From G963692885 sp964658655 (GTDB taxonomy: Bacteria; Acidobacteriota; Terriglobia; Terriglobales; Acidobacteriaceae), in NCBI GenBank assembly GCA_964658655.1, contig CAZZZL010000009.1:1-64000 (forward strand): DNA of 64,000 nucleotides. The letters are read 5' to 3'. Below the pieces are notes generated by a model. The model made no database searches. It was not told the DNA's origin and saw only the letters and a program-made list of their open reading frames with translations. Within the stretch, counting starts at the first letter, position 1, and each line of letters starts with the position of its first letter. The translations under genes and the position numbers were made by a program. Positions 27,715 to 37,114 of this stretch are shown piece after piece.

Positions 27715-30251
27715 TTTCCGCGTCTGTCCACTTGCCGTTCCTGACAAAAGCATGGCGAATGCTTCATTCGAAGACTTACTTATCTGCTGCATTCGCGCTT
27801 CTTTATTTAGGCCTGCCCAGCGGTGCGCAGAGACTAGCATCGGCTGATGATCTGTCGACACTGGGTCATCGCCATGCCCCTTTGATGGCAAACACCGAAC
27901 TGCCGATCGATGGAGCAGCTATCAAAAGCGCAATAGAAACTGCGATCCGCGAACATAGAATGCCGGGCGCCGTCGTCCTCATCGGCCATCAAGGAAAAGT
28001 GGTTTTTCGCGAAGCTTACGACATGCGTTCTATCGAACCGCAGCAGGAAGCCATGACGATCGACACGGTGTTCGACATGGCATCTTTGACCAAGCCGTTG
28101 ATGACCGCGACAGCAGTTATGCAACTTTTCGAGCAAGGCCGGTTGCGCCTGGATGATCCAGTGGCCACTTACCTGCCGGCGTTTGCCGCACACGGTAAAG
28201 ACGACATTACCATCCGAAATCTGCTTAACCATTACTCTGGACTACCTGCGGATCTTGATCTCAGCGAGGCATGGACAGGCAAAGACGAAGGTTATCGCAG
28301 AGCTATGGACAGCACGCCGGTAACTGCACCTGGCGTACAATTTCGTTACAGCGACATCAACTTTATCGTCCTTGGCGCCCTTGTCGAGCATATCTCCGGC
28401 GAGCCGCTTCAACTGTATGTCGCCAAACACATCATCGATCCACTCTCTCTCAAACACTCAGGCTTCTTACCCTCGACTAAAGAACCAAGTCTAATAGCGC
28501 CTACCCAGTATGACGAACAGCATCACATGCTGCGCGGAGTCGTACACGACCCAACCTCCCGCCGAATGGGCGGCGTTGCAGGTCATGCAGGATTTTTCAG
28601 CACCGCTGATGACGTCTCGACTTATGCGCAGAGTTTGCTCGACAGGCTTGCAGGCAAGCCGAGTCGTTTTCCGCTCAAGCGGATCACACTTCTCAAAATG
28701 ACGTCGCCGGGAACGCCCGCAACAGGCACGGCTTTACGCGGCCTGGGCTGGGATATCGAGTCTCCGTTTTCAAGTAACCGTGGCGAGTTGTTTCCCGTTG
28801 GATCCTTTGGCCACACCGGCTTCACGGGGACGTCGCTCTGGGTAGACCCATCCAGCGATAGCTATGTCATTGTTCTATCCAACGCTGTGCACCCTGACGG
28901 TCCAAAAGGTATGACGTCAGTTCGCGCCACGATCGCAAATATCGCGGCAACCAGTTTTGGCATTCATTCGGATACCGGTGCGCTTGCGGCGACTCTCACG
29001 GGCTACAACGAATCCCTAACAGGAATGCGCCGCTGGACAAGCCGCAATTCAAATGTTCTGAACGGCATTGATGTGCTTGAACAGGATCACTTTGAGGCAT
29101 TAGCGTCCCTTGCTAAGTCTCATGGAGGCCAGCTTCGCGTAGGCCTTCTCACTAATCAGACAGGGCTCGATCAGAATGGAAATCGAACGATAGACATTCT
29201 CGCGAAGGACGCGGCGAACGCTGTACCTGGGCTCAAGCTGGTCACACTATTCAGCCCTGAACACGGGATTGCAGGCTCACTTGATCTAAGTGATATCGCG
29301 GATTCAACCGACAAAGCTACAGGGTTGCCGGTGATTAGCTTATACGGTTCGACAGATGCGGAGCGAAGGCCATCGCGGGACGAACTCAAGAAACTGGACG
29401 TAATTGTCATCGATCTGCAGGACGCAGGTGTTCGCTTTTACACTTACGAAACAGTCCTGCGATACTTCCTCGAAGCCACCGCGAAAAGCCACACGACTAT
29501 ACTCCTGCTCGATCGGCCAAATCCGCTCGGGGGCTCTTTTGTCCAGGGTCCGCTTTCCGAGCCGGGCACTGAAAGCTATGTAAACGTGGCACCCATTCCG
29601 GTGCGTCATGGTATGACCCTCGGCGAACTTGCGCTGTGGATGAATGGGACACTCGACCTGCATGCTCCATTGAGCGTAGTCGCTATGCAGAACTGGCAGC
29701 GGGGCGATTGGTTTGATTCGACGGGACAAACCTGGATCAATCCTTCGCCTAACTTGCGAAGCTTGACCGAAGCCACCCTCTATCCCGCCCTAGGTTTGAT
29801 CGAAACTACAAATGTCTCGGTTGGCAGAGGTACAGATACACCATTTGAGTTGTTAGGGGCACCATGGATCAACGGGCGACAGCTAGCGCAGGCGCTGAAT
29901 GCTCGCGACCTGCCCGGAGTGCGTTTTGTTCCAATTGCGTTCACTCCCGACAAACCCTATCCGTACGCGGGACAGCTTTGCCACGGCGTTAATTTACTAG
30001 TAACTGCAAGAAACGACATCGACTCCCCGGAATTAGGGCTGGAGTTAGCTTCTGCCCTAACAAAGCTTTATCCGGGGTACTTCCAATTATCCGGAATTGC
30101 ACGGCTCCTTGCCAACAGCAGCGTGCTTGAGGCTTTGAAAGCTGGAAAAGATCCACTCCGTCTACAGGAGGAATGGCAAGCAGACCTCAGTCGATTCGAA
30201 GAAGAGCGCAAGCCATATCTCCTGTACGGCGAGCCGAAACAGGTTAACTAG
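27711..30251 (+). CDS. Exported fusion of AmiE-like serine hydrolase and NamZ exo-N-acetylmuramidase (DUF1343, GH171)
   Basis: 846 residues from a TTG start with AAGGTGA four bases upstream. After a signal sequence, residues ~65-420 form a class C beta-lactamase-fold serine hydrolase with S125-L-T-K128, Y213-S-D and H368-T-G. Residues ~455-845 are a DUF1343 domain with FSPEHG at 514-519, DLQDAGVRFYTYE, DRPNP at 601-605, NPSPNLRS and GRGTDTPFELLGAPW. In Bacillus subtilis these two functions are separate genes, amiE and namZ, next to nagZ: AmiE removes the peptide and NamZ releases MurNAc from peptidoglycan chains. Fused, one protein could do both. The 3' end overlaps the convergent CobW-type gene by eight bases. 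Confidence 0.9.
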   Translation: MISASVHLPFLTKAWRMLHSKTYLSAAFALLYLGLPSGAQRLASADDLSTLGHRHAPLMANTELPIDGAAIKSAIETAIREHRMPGAVVLIGHQGKVVFREAYDMRSIEPQQEAMTIDTVFDMASLTKPLMTATAVMQLFEQGRLRLDDPVATYLPAFAAHGKDDITIRNLLNHYSGLPADLDLSEAWTGKDEGYRRAMDSTPVTAPGVQFRYSDINFIVLGALVEHISGEPLQLYVAKHIIDPLSLKHSGFLPSTKEPSLIAPTQYDEQHHMLRGVVHDPTSRRMGGVAGHAGFFSTADDVSTYAQSLLDRLAGKPSRFPLKRITLLKMTSPGTPATGTALRGLGWDIESPFSSNRGELFPVGSFGHTGFTGTSLWVDPSSDSYVIVLSNAVHPDGPKGMTSVRATIANIAATSFGIHSDTGALAATLTGYNESLTGMRRWTSRNSNVLNGIDVLEQDHFEALASLAKSHGGQLRVGLLTNQTGLDQNGNRTIDILAKDAANAVPGLKLVTLFSPEHGIAGSLDLSDIADSTDKATGLPVISLYGSTDAERRPSRDELKKLDVIVIDLQDAGVRFYTYETVLRYFLEATAKSHTTILLLDRPNPLGGSFVQGPLSEPGTESYVNVAPIPVRHGMTLGELALWMNGTLDLHAPLSVVAMQNWQRGDWFDSTGQTWINPSPNLRSLTEATLYPALGLIETTNVSVGRGTDTPFELLGAPWINGRQLAQALNARDLPGVRFVPIAFTPDKPYPYAGQLCHGVNLLVTARNDIDSPELGLELASALTKLYPGYFQLSGIARLLANSSVLEALKAGKDPLRLQEEWQADLSRFEEERKPYLLYGEPKQVN

Positions 30252-31347
30252 CTGGTTCCTGGTTCTGGTCAGGCAGACGCACAGCGAAGCGATGCTGTGG
30301 CGTGGGCGCTGCTGGATGAAAGCAGCTGATGGACTGACTTGAGATTTGCGTGGCAAGCTTGGTCATGCACTGCTCAACGGTGTTGCGAACAGCATGCGCT
30401 TCTCCAAGCGCTCGCAAATTCAACAGTAACTTATGTTGCGCAGCCGGCGATGCATCAAGATTTCCATCGACCGTTAGCTCCTGTCCGTTGCCACACGTCG
30501 CGGCCTTCACAAATCCCGATTCGCATTGCATGATCGCTTTCATGTGGACGATGCGGATGCCTTCAGCTGTCAGCTCTTCATCGAGTTGGTCAAGAAAGGG
30601 GCCAAGCAATGCGGCAGGTGTGGATGGGAATATTGCATCAATTTCGGCACTGAGATTCAGCCACACCAGCGCAGCTTCAGCTCTCGCGTACCGCTGATAA
30701 TCGATCTCCAGTATCTGGCTGCCTGCTCTGATTTTCCCGGAGAGAACTTCGTCAAGCCACGCTGCCAGCCCCTGTTCGGTGGCAGCACTTAATTGGCGCA
30801 CATCCGACTCCTGCGCGTATCCGGATAGGTCGGGAATATCCGGGTACAAATCCGACTTTGTGAAACAGAGAATATCCGCTTCTTCGAGCTGTTTGATAAA
30901 TAGATATCTAAGATGCTCATTGGCATCCGGTCGCAATAGTTCGACCGCACGCGAAGGATCAACGAGCACTGTAAACGGAGCTGTCTCAAACCCGGCATGC
31001 GCGCGCAGCGGCTGAAGCGTAGTTGCCGAGATATCCGTACAGCTTCCGACTGGCTCGGCGAAAATAACGTCTGGAGAAAATGCGGCTAGTTCTTGAAGGA
31101 CAGTCGACAGATCGGAAAACCTGCAACAGAAGCAGCCACCTGTCACTTCCGCATGGATCGACCCTTGAAGCTGCGCGAACTCCGCATCGACCAGCGAACT
31201 TCCCTGATCGTTCAGGATAATGGCGCTGCGCATCTTTCTCCTGCCGAGTTCTTTCGCGGCCGCCAACAGGAGAGTCGTCTTGCCGGCGCCGAGAAATCCG
31301 CCAACTACGACAACTGTCGGCTTATGGATGGGCAGTCCCGAAGTCAT
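30244..31347 (-). CDS. CobW/COG0523 G3E-family GTPase (putative metallochaperone)
   Basis: 367 residues. The P-loop GGFLGAGKT near the N-terminus, the ILNDQG strand and the metal site G-G-C-F-C-C (a C-x-C-C motif) define a COG0523 GTPase; the C-terminal ~110 residues correspond to the CobW_C domain. Such proteins use GTP to deliver Zn, Co or another metal to client enzymes in the cytoplasm. The ATG overlaps the stop of the GH116 gene upstream by four bases (ATGA), so it is likely translated with it. The 3' end overlaps the AmiE-NamZ gene on the other strand. Confidence 0.87.
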   Translation of the reverse strand: MTSGLPIHKPTVVVVGGFLGAGKTTLLLAAAKELGRRKMRSAIILNDQGSSLVDAEFAQLQGSIHAEVTGGCFCCRFSDLSTVLQELAAFSPDVIFAEPVGSCTDISATTLQPLRAHAGFETAPFTVLVDPSRAVELLRPDANEHLRYLFIKQLEEADILCFTKSDLYPDIPDLSGYAQESDVRQLSAATEQGLAAWLDEVLSGKIRAGSQILEIDYQRYARAEAALVWLNLSAEIDAIFPSTPAALLGPFLDQLDEELTAEGIRIVHMKAIMQCESGFVKAATCGNGQELTVDGNLDASPAAQHKLLLNLRALGEAHAVRNTVEQCMTKLATQISSQSISCFHPAAPTPQHRFAVRLPDQNQEPAS

Positions 31348-34085
31348 CCCTCAACATCCAGGTTGATAGCGCCGCCGGGCACAAGCGTCATGGTCTGCTC
31401 CAGCGTCACAATCGATCGTCCCTCATCAGTCCGCAGCGCATGTGCGCATTGTCTTCCCTCATATTCGACAGATGATGACTTACCAGTACCACTTATTTCT
31501 ATCGAGCGGCAGAGAAGCTTTCCTGAAAGTACCTGGATGCTTAGCCGCCTACCCTTCCGCCTAAGAGACGAATATGAAAAAGTTCCCCACCCCGTGCCGT
31601 TTGACCAGAAGCATTTGAATTCTTTGTGCGGCACGCGCGGAGCCGCAATAACGGCCGACCGGCTACCATCATATTCAAATCCGCTAAGCGCGACGACGCT
31701 CGTCCACGAGGCCATTGCACGAGCATAGTGATGGCCACATTCCGCCTCATCCCATGGGTTGCGCTTGATCCCATCGTAGCGGCTCCTTAGATTCTGAATA
31801 TACTCAGTGCCCTGGGCCGCCATTCCGTTATAGAACATCAACGCCGCGACGGAATACTCCAGACCAGTCCAAGCTTCGGCGTAGTAAGGAAATGGGATCT
31901 CAGGACGTTCGGACTTTCCGTAGTCACATACGACAACGGCAGCTTCATCATTCAAGGCATAGGTGCGCTGCACGGAATCATGATCCACGAGAGTGCGCTT
32001 GTAGTTATAGCGATAAATCGATTCAAGCGTAGTACGCATATTGTCGGGAGATACCAGCGGACCCAGCCCCCCTGCGTAAGCGAGATACTGACCCAGCAGT
32101 TGGTCAATAAGGCATCCACCACCCACTTGGTATTCCGGCTTCTCTGTGTTTTCGCTGCCAAAGCCACTGATAAGCTGGGGAGCTATCTGGTTCTTATGAA
32201 AGCCACGCACCTGCTGCAGGTAATACTCTCCCTGGAAGAGGTTTTCGTCAATCCACTTACTGCCCTTCAGGAAGAGCTCGTGATAAAAGGCTGCAGATGT
32301 ATCGTCACCCACTGATCGCGCCATTTCCTCTGCTGCACGCAGGGCGCCGAGATAGTAAATACCGCCAAGCGGATTAGGACCGTAAAACTCAACATCATAA
32401 GTTGTGTGCTGGACCCCATCGAACACGCCGCGGCGTGAAGGATCCCATCCGCCACTTATCCATGAAAATTCAATTGCTTTCTTTATCCGTGGCCACATCC
32501 TGATGAGCCACGCTTTGTCTCCGCTAAGTCTCCAGTCAAGATAGGCATGAAGTATTTGGCCCATCTGGCCATCGGCCGCAGCTATCTTCCAGCGGTCTTT
32601 TCCATCCGGCAGCAACTGGCGGAATCGCATCCCACCTTGCTCGTCCATGCTGTAGCCAAAAGCGGCTTCTCTTAGCGACCGCGCATAAGTCGGAAACAGA
32701 AAGGTTGTAGCTGTCTCGTAATTCCATACATGGGTGCAATTGCCGAAGCAGCAGCCCCATTTGTCGTCTGAACCTTCAAAGCCATGGAACGCCCCATCCG
32801 CCGTGCGGAAACAAGTGGTCGAGGCAAGCGTGGAAAGGTTTGCGCTCGCCGCCTCCTTGACGACGTCAGGAATTGTGCTTTCTGCAAACGCATCCGCAAA
32901 AAGCTTCGTGCGTTGCTCAAGCTGTGGGAGATGGATCGCGGTATAAGTCGCTGCATCCCATGCATCCCTGAAGCGTGAACTGTAGTAGTTGCCGATGATG
33001 GTATCGGCGCCCCCTGGGGGCGAATCCCATCCACACCAGCCCGGTGTGCGATTCGGGAAATGCCACGCCAGCAGAAAAGTTATGGATGCGGATCCTCCGG
33101 CCGGAATCGTCTGCTGCTGACAGAGCGCACCAACCTGGTTCCGCGATGTGGGCTCATCATCGAGACTTCCGTTGCGCGAGAACCTGTCCCAGAAAAGCAT
33201 CGGCGCATTCCACCATCGACCTTTTGGCCATCCGCGCCAACTGGTCGTCTGGCCGCCGGGAGCTTCCATCACAGCGAGCACAAAGCTGCCATATCTGGGA
33301 TTCTTTCCCGCTATGCTTGGGTTACTCATAAATAACCCTTGCAGGGCAGGGTCTTTTCGATAGTCATTCGCCCGTGCATCGGGTTTGGCCGAACTGCCTT
33401 TTGCCTGAGAAGCATCTTGCACCGGGTTGTCGATCGAGAATGCAATGCTTACTTTCGCCGTTGCCTGGCCGGTATTGCGCACGCTGTAGCGGAGAATGGC
33501 TACAGGCAGTCCCGATTCGTCTGGGTCATGCGGGATGAATGGCGAAAAAGCTTCCAGCTCGACGTCGACAGGCAGCGCAGAGTCAATGAAGCGCACATGC
33601 GCAAATGGATAGTGGCCAGTAAACTCAGCGCTTGCGAGCCTGCTAAGACCAGGCGCATTATTCGATCCCAGACCATCCTGCCCCTCATAAGGCGGCAGGA
33701 TTCTCGCTTCCAGAACGCGCGTCACCGGCTTGTCTAAACCGCTCTGCACCCAGATTGCGGGGAATGCATAGTCTGGCGAATAACCCTTGTTCGGGCGATT
33801 GAAAATTTCCCAGTCACGCAGCTGTCCACGGCCGCCCAGCGCGAGGCTGCCTGCAGCGACCCCACCAAGTGGCATGGCCAGCATCTTGAGTTCCTGGCCC
33901 TTGAACACTCGCGGAAAGGTAATCCCGCTTTTTAGCACGCTCGGTTCTCTCTGATCGTCAGCGACACTACCGGCTGTCGGAGGTACGGCCAGTGCCGGCC
34001 ATGCGCCAGCCTGCACTGTGCCAATGACACCTGCTGCCTGCTTGAAGAAATCACGCCGTCCACTATCAAACCTGTTTGTTGTCAT
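31344..34085 (-). CDS. Tat-exported GH116 glycosidase (GBA2/DUF608-like)
   Basis: 913 residues. The N-terminus has the twin-arginine motif G-R-R-D-F-F-K followed by a hydrophobic stretch. An N-terminal beta-domain (LAMPLGGVAAGSLALGGRGQLRDWEIFNRP) leads to an (alpha/alpha)6 barrel. Probable catalytic residues are Glu457 in THVWNYE (nucleophile) and Asp564 in TTYDVEFYGPN (acid/base), in the settings known from bacterial GH116 and human GBA2. The family cleaves beta-glucosides, beta-xylosides or GlcNAc glycosides with retention. Use of Tat means it folds, and may bind metal, before export; the coupled CobW-type GTPase is therefore of interest. Confidence 0.9.
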   Translation of the reverse strand: MTTNRFDSGRRDFFKQAAGVIGTVQAGAWPALAVPPTAGSVADDQREPSVLKSGITFPRVFKGQELKMLAMPLGGVAAGSLALGGRGQLRDWEIFNRPNKGYSPDYAFPAIWVQSGLDKPVTRVLEARILPPYEGQDGLGSNNAPGLSRLASAEFTGHYPFAHVRFIDSALPVDVELEAFSPFIPHDPDESGLPVAILRYSVRNTGQATAKVSIAFSIDNPVQDASQAKGSSAKPDARANDYRKDPALQGLFMSNPSIAGKNPRYGSFVLAVMEAPGGQTTSWRGWPKGRWWNAPMLFWDRFSRNGSLDDEPTSRNQVGALCQQQTIPAGGSASITFLLAWHFPNRTPGWCGWDSPPGGADTIIGNYYSSRFRDAWDAATYTAIHLPQLEQRTKLFADAFAESTIPDVVKEAASANLSTLASTTCFRTADGAFHGFEGSDDKWGCCFGNCTHVWNYETATTFLFPTYARSLREAAFGYSMDEQGGMRFRQLLPDGKDRWKIAAADGQMGQILHAYLDWRLSGDKAWLIRMWPRIKKAIEFSWISGGWDPSRRGVFDGVQHTTYDVEFYGPNPLGGIYYLGALRAAEEMARSVGDDTSAAFYHELFLKGSKWIDENLFQGEYYLQQVRGFHKNQIAPQLISGFGSENTEKPEYQVGGGCLIDQLLGQYLAYAGGLGPLVSPDNMRTTLESIYRYNYKRTLVDHDSVQRTYALNDEAAVVVCDYGKSERPEIPFPYYAEAWTGLEYSVAALMFYNGMAAQGTEYIQNLRSRYDGIKRNPWDEAECGHHYARAMASWTSVVALSGFEYDGSRSAVIAAPRVPHKEFKCFWSNGTGWGTFSYSSLRRKGRRLSIQVLSGKLLCRSIEISGTGKSSSVEYEGRQCAHALRTDEGRSIVTLEQTMTLVPGGAINLDVEG

Positions 34086-34198
34086 GAGCCCTGCACCGAA
34101 TCTTTGCCGCGGATGCCGGCTATCGTCAGCCTGTACGGCGATAGCTCATCAACAACCGTCAGCTACCCGTCATCTTATGTTCGAGCTATCATAGCTTG

Positions 34199-34227
34199 CT
34201 GTGCATTGCGCTTCGCAACGCGCACAG
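34199..34227. repeat. Imperfect inverted repeat between GH116 and TPR genes
   Basis: CTGTGC-A-TTGCG, loop CTT, CGCAA-CGC-GCACAG: 11 paired bases with a small bulge. It lies in the 270-base region between two outward-facing genes and may be an operator or a leader hairpin. No T-run follows on either strand, so a terminator is unlikely. Confidence 0.35.
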
Positions 34228-34355
34228 AGTGCCGACCTGCAGCGCGGCCCGTATACAACTTTAACGCCGCTGCTTAAATGCCTCCGAAAGCGCTATCATC
34301 ATGGCTCAGTAGCTCACTCGACCGGCAAGACGAGGGTGCCCTGCTGCCGTTCATC

Positions 34356-35390
34356 ATGCGTCTAACGTCCCTTCTCTTTATCGCGTTGTGCTCCCTGACC
34401 GTGCCGACGGCGCAGAGCCAAAATACCGCCGCCACTGCGCCACCATCGACAAGTCTCGATGAGGCGAATCGGCTGCTGACAGCTGGGCAACTTGACCAGT
34501 CCCTGCAGCAACTGGATAAACTGGCTGCCGTTCAACCGGAGCCTGCAGGTGTTGAAAACCTGCGCGGCATGGTCTTCTATCAGCAGGGGAAAATGCCGGA
34601 GGCGGCACAGGCATTCGCCAAAGCCGTGGCGCAGGATCCGAAAAACTTCCAGGCCATGCAGATGCAGGGCGTGAGTCTCTTCCGGCAGGGTGATGCAGCC
34701 GGCGCGATTCCCCTGCTGGAGAAGGCGCACAACTCCACTTCGTCCGCGAATGTCGATCCAAATTATGTCCTCGGCCTCTGTTACATGGACACGCGCCGCT
34801 ATGACGACGCCCGCCGCGCCTTCGCCGGGCAGTACGGCTTTGGTCCTGACTCCGCACAGGCCTACCTGCTCGCTGCTCGCCTGTTTCTCCGTCGCGAATA
34901 TCTTCCTATTGCCGAAGCTTCCGCACACAAGGCGCTCGAGCTTGATGCGAAGTTGCCACTCGCTCACCTGCTGCTCGGTGAGGTTGCGCTTGCCGGTTCA
35001 CGCGCGGACGAAGCACTCACTCAGTTCAGCCAGGAGGCTGCCATCAACCCGCTTTTCGGGGGCGTTTATGAGCGAATGGCTGACGCTTATCTCCACAACG
35101 GCGACTATGACGACGCGCTCACATCGTTGAATAAAGCAGTGCTTCTGGAGCCGACATCAACAGGTCCTTACATCCTGCTTGGCAAAGTCTTTCTAAAGCA
35201 GAAGAATCCACTCATGGCCCGGCTTTATCTTGAGCGCGCAGTCAGCATGGATCCCGGCAACTATATGGCTCATGGTCTTCTGGGACAGGCCTACCGCTCG
35301 CTGGGCCGATCAGAAGATGCTGCCCGCGAGATGCAGAAGACGACCGAAATCCAGGCAGCGAATACGCCGAAATTCGAAAACCCGAAATAG
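34356..35390 (+). CDS. Secreted TPR-repeat protein
   Basis: About 344 residues from the ATG that opens a clean signal peptide (LTSLLFIALCSLTVPTAQ); an upstream ATG at 34278 would add 26 residues before it and has no ribosome-binding site. The mature part is a run of about eight 34-residue TPR units, for example LRGMVFYQQGKMPEAAQAF, MADAYLHNGDYDDALTSLNKA and LLGQAYRSLGRSEDAAREM. TPR solenoids bind partner proteins. The gene ends 11 bases before the multihaem cytochrome gene, whose C-terminus also has TPRs, so the two products probably act together. Confidence 0.85.
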   Translation: MRLTSLLFIALCSLTVPTAQSQNTAATAPPSTSLDEANRLLTAGQLDQSLQQLDKLAAVQPEPAGVENLRGMVFYQQGKMPEAAQAFAKAVAQDPKNFQAMQMQGVSLFRQGDAAGAIPLLEKAHNSTSSANVDPNYVLGLCYMDTRRYDDARRAFAGQYGFGPDSAQAYLLAARLFLRREYLPIAEASAHKALELDAKLPLAHLLLGEVALAGSRADEALTQFSQEAAINPLFGGVYERMADAYLHNGDYDDALTSLNKAVLLEPTSTGPYILLGKVFLKQKNPLMARLYLERAVSMDPGNYMAHGLLGQAYRSLGRSEDAAREMQKTTEIQAANTPKFENPK

Positions 35391-35401
35391 CTTTCAGCCC
35401 T

Positions 35402-37093
35402 ATGCAAACAGGAGTACGTCCATCGATATGGCTGGTTGCAGCGACACTGCTGGCCTGCTGCCTGATTGCGTCTTCCCAGACCATCGTCTCGCATAGAGCG
35501 CCGGCACCGGCGGCAGATGATCCTGACGCGAAGTGCGCAGGCTGCCACCGGAAAATCTACGAGCACTATAAGCAGACGCCCATGGCGCATGCCAGTGGTG
35601 CCGCATCCGATGGACTTCTCGCAGGCGAATTCACGCACAAGCTGTCTGGCGTTCGCTATCAGCTCGCTTTGCAGGATGGAAAAGCCTGGCTTTCCTATGA
35701 GCGCGTGTCTGCCGATCCGACACGGGCCCTGAGCGGTAGGCAACAGCTGCTTTACTACATCGGATCGGGCAAGCGCGGTCGCACCTACCTTTTCGAACGG
35801 GACGGCTTCTGGTTTGAAAGCCCGGTCAACTGGTACACCAGGAAACAGGTGTGGGACATGGCGCCCAGCCAGATCGATGTGCATGAAATGCCATTCACCA
35901 TGCTGGTCAGTCCGGACTGCCTGCACTGCCACGCGAGCCAGGTGCAGCCATCGCTGCCGGGAAGCCGAAACCACTATCGCGACCAGCCATTTCTGCAGAC
36001 CGGCATCACCTGCGCGTCCTGCCACGGGGATGCGTCAGCACACGTCGCGCAGAATGGCAAAGGCCCCATCCTCAACCCTGCGAAGCTGGATGCGGAACGG
36101 CGCGACTCCATCTGCCTGCAATGTCATCTTGAAGGAGAAACGGCGGTCGCGCGGCAGGGATTTTCAATGAGTTCCTTCCATCCCGGCGACCGTCTGTTCG
36201 ACCAGGCCGTCTTCTTTGCCCGCGATAAAAAGAGCGACGGCACGGCGCGCTCAACCAGCCAGTGGGAGGCACTCCTGCTCAGCGCGTGCAAGCGCAGGAG
36301 CGGTGACCGCCTCACCTGCTCGACGTGTCATGATCCACACGAGTCTCCTGCCCCCGAACAGCGGGTCGCGTACTTCCGCGAAAAGTGCCTGACGTGTCAC
36401 GGAAGCCCTGCGTTCGTTGCGAAGCATCATCCGGATCAACCGGACTGCGCCTCCTGCCATATGCCCGCTCTCACCGCTGCCAATGTGGCACACGAGCAGG
36501 TCACGGACCATCGCATCCTCCGCAGGCCCGATCTGCCGCTGAACAGCTTGTCTGGCTCGTCCCTAGGTAGCCCGGCTGAACTCAGGACCATTGGCGGCGT
36601 CGCAGCCGGCGATCGCGAGTTCGGGCTGGCCTACGCACAGCTCGCCACTGCGGGCAATCCCGACCTGGTCGCTCCGGCCATCCGTCGCCTGCAGGCTGCC
36701 GAGCGATCTGATCCGCAGCAGGCTGCCGACGATACGCTGCACACCGAACTCGGTTTCATGGACCAGCTCCAGGGTGACCGCAAGGCCGCCGATCAACAGT
36801 ACCGCGCCGCTCTCCGCGCCAATCCCGCAGACAGTGCCGCCACGGCCGACCTGGCGCTGCTGCTGGCACAGTCCGGCGACTTCGCCACCGCCGCCCGGCT
36901 CTGGCGGACCGTTTTTACCAATGACCCCACCCAACTCACTGCCGGGCTTAATCTTGCCATCGCTGAATGTAGACTGGGCGACACCAGTGCGGCGAACTCC
37001 ACCCTCGATCGCCTCCTCAGCTTTTCGCCGGATCACTCCCCGGCCAGGGAGCTGAAGCATGAAATTGCTCAGAAACCGTGCGTCGCTCGCTAG
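35402..37093 (+). CDS. Seven-haem cytochrome c with C-terminal TPR domain
   Basis: 563 residues. A signal peptide is followed by seven C-x-x-C-H haem sites: CAGCH, CLHCH, CASCH, CLQCH, CSTCH, CLTCH and CASCH, all within about residues 45-360. The layout resembles cytochrome c554/DmsE-type proteins. Residues ~400-560 are TPR-like (DTLHTELGFMDQLQGDRKAADQQYRAAL and on). It should be periplasmic or surface-located and carry electrons, possibly in an assembly with the TPR protein upstream. No redox enzyme gene that would reveal its partner is adjacent. Confidence 0.9.
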   Translation: MQTGVRPSIWLVAATLLACCLIASSQTIVSHRAPAPAADDPDAKCAGCHRKIYEHYKQTPMAHASGAASDGLLAGEFTHKLSGVRYQLALQDGKAWLSYERVSADPTRALSGRQQLLYYIGSGKRGRTYLFERDGFWFESPVNWYTRKQVWDMAPSQIDVHEMPFTMLVSPDCLHCHASQVQPSLPGSRNHYRDQPFLQTGITCASCHGDASAHVAQNGKGPILNPAKLDAERRDSICLQCHLEGETAVARQGFSMSSFHPGDRLFDQAVFFARDKKSDGTARSTSQWEALLLSACKRRSGDRLTCSTCHDPHESPAPEQRVAYFREKCLTCHGSPAFVAKHHPDQPDCASCHMPALTAANVAHEQVTDHRILRRPDLPLNSLSGSSLGSPAELRTIGGVAAGDREFGLAYAQLATAGNPDLVAPAIRRLQAAERSDPQQAADDTLHTELGFMDQLQGDRKAADQQYRAALRANPADSAATADLALLLAQSGDFATAARLWRTVFTNDPTQLTAGLNLAIAECRLGDTSAANSTLDRLLSFSPDHSPARELKHEIAQKPCVAR

Positions 37094-37114
37094 CCACCAG
37101 CCAGCGGCGCGCCA

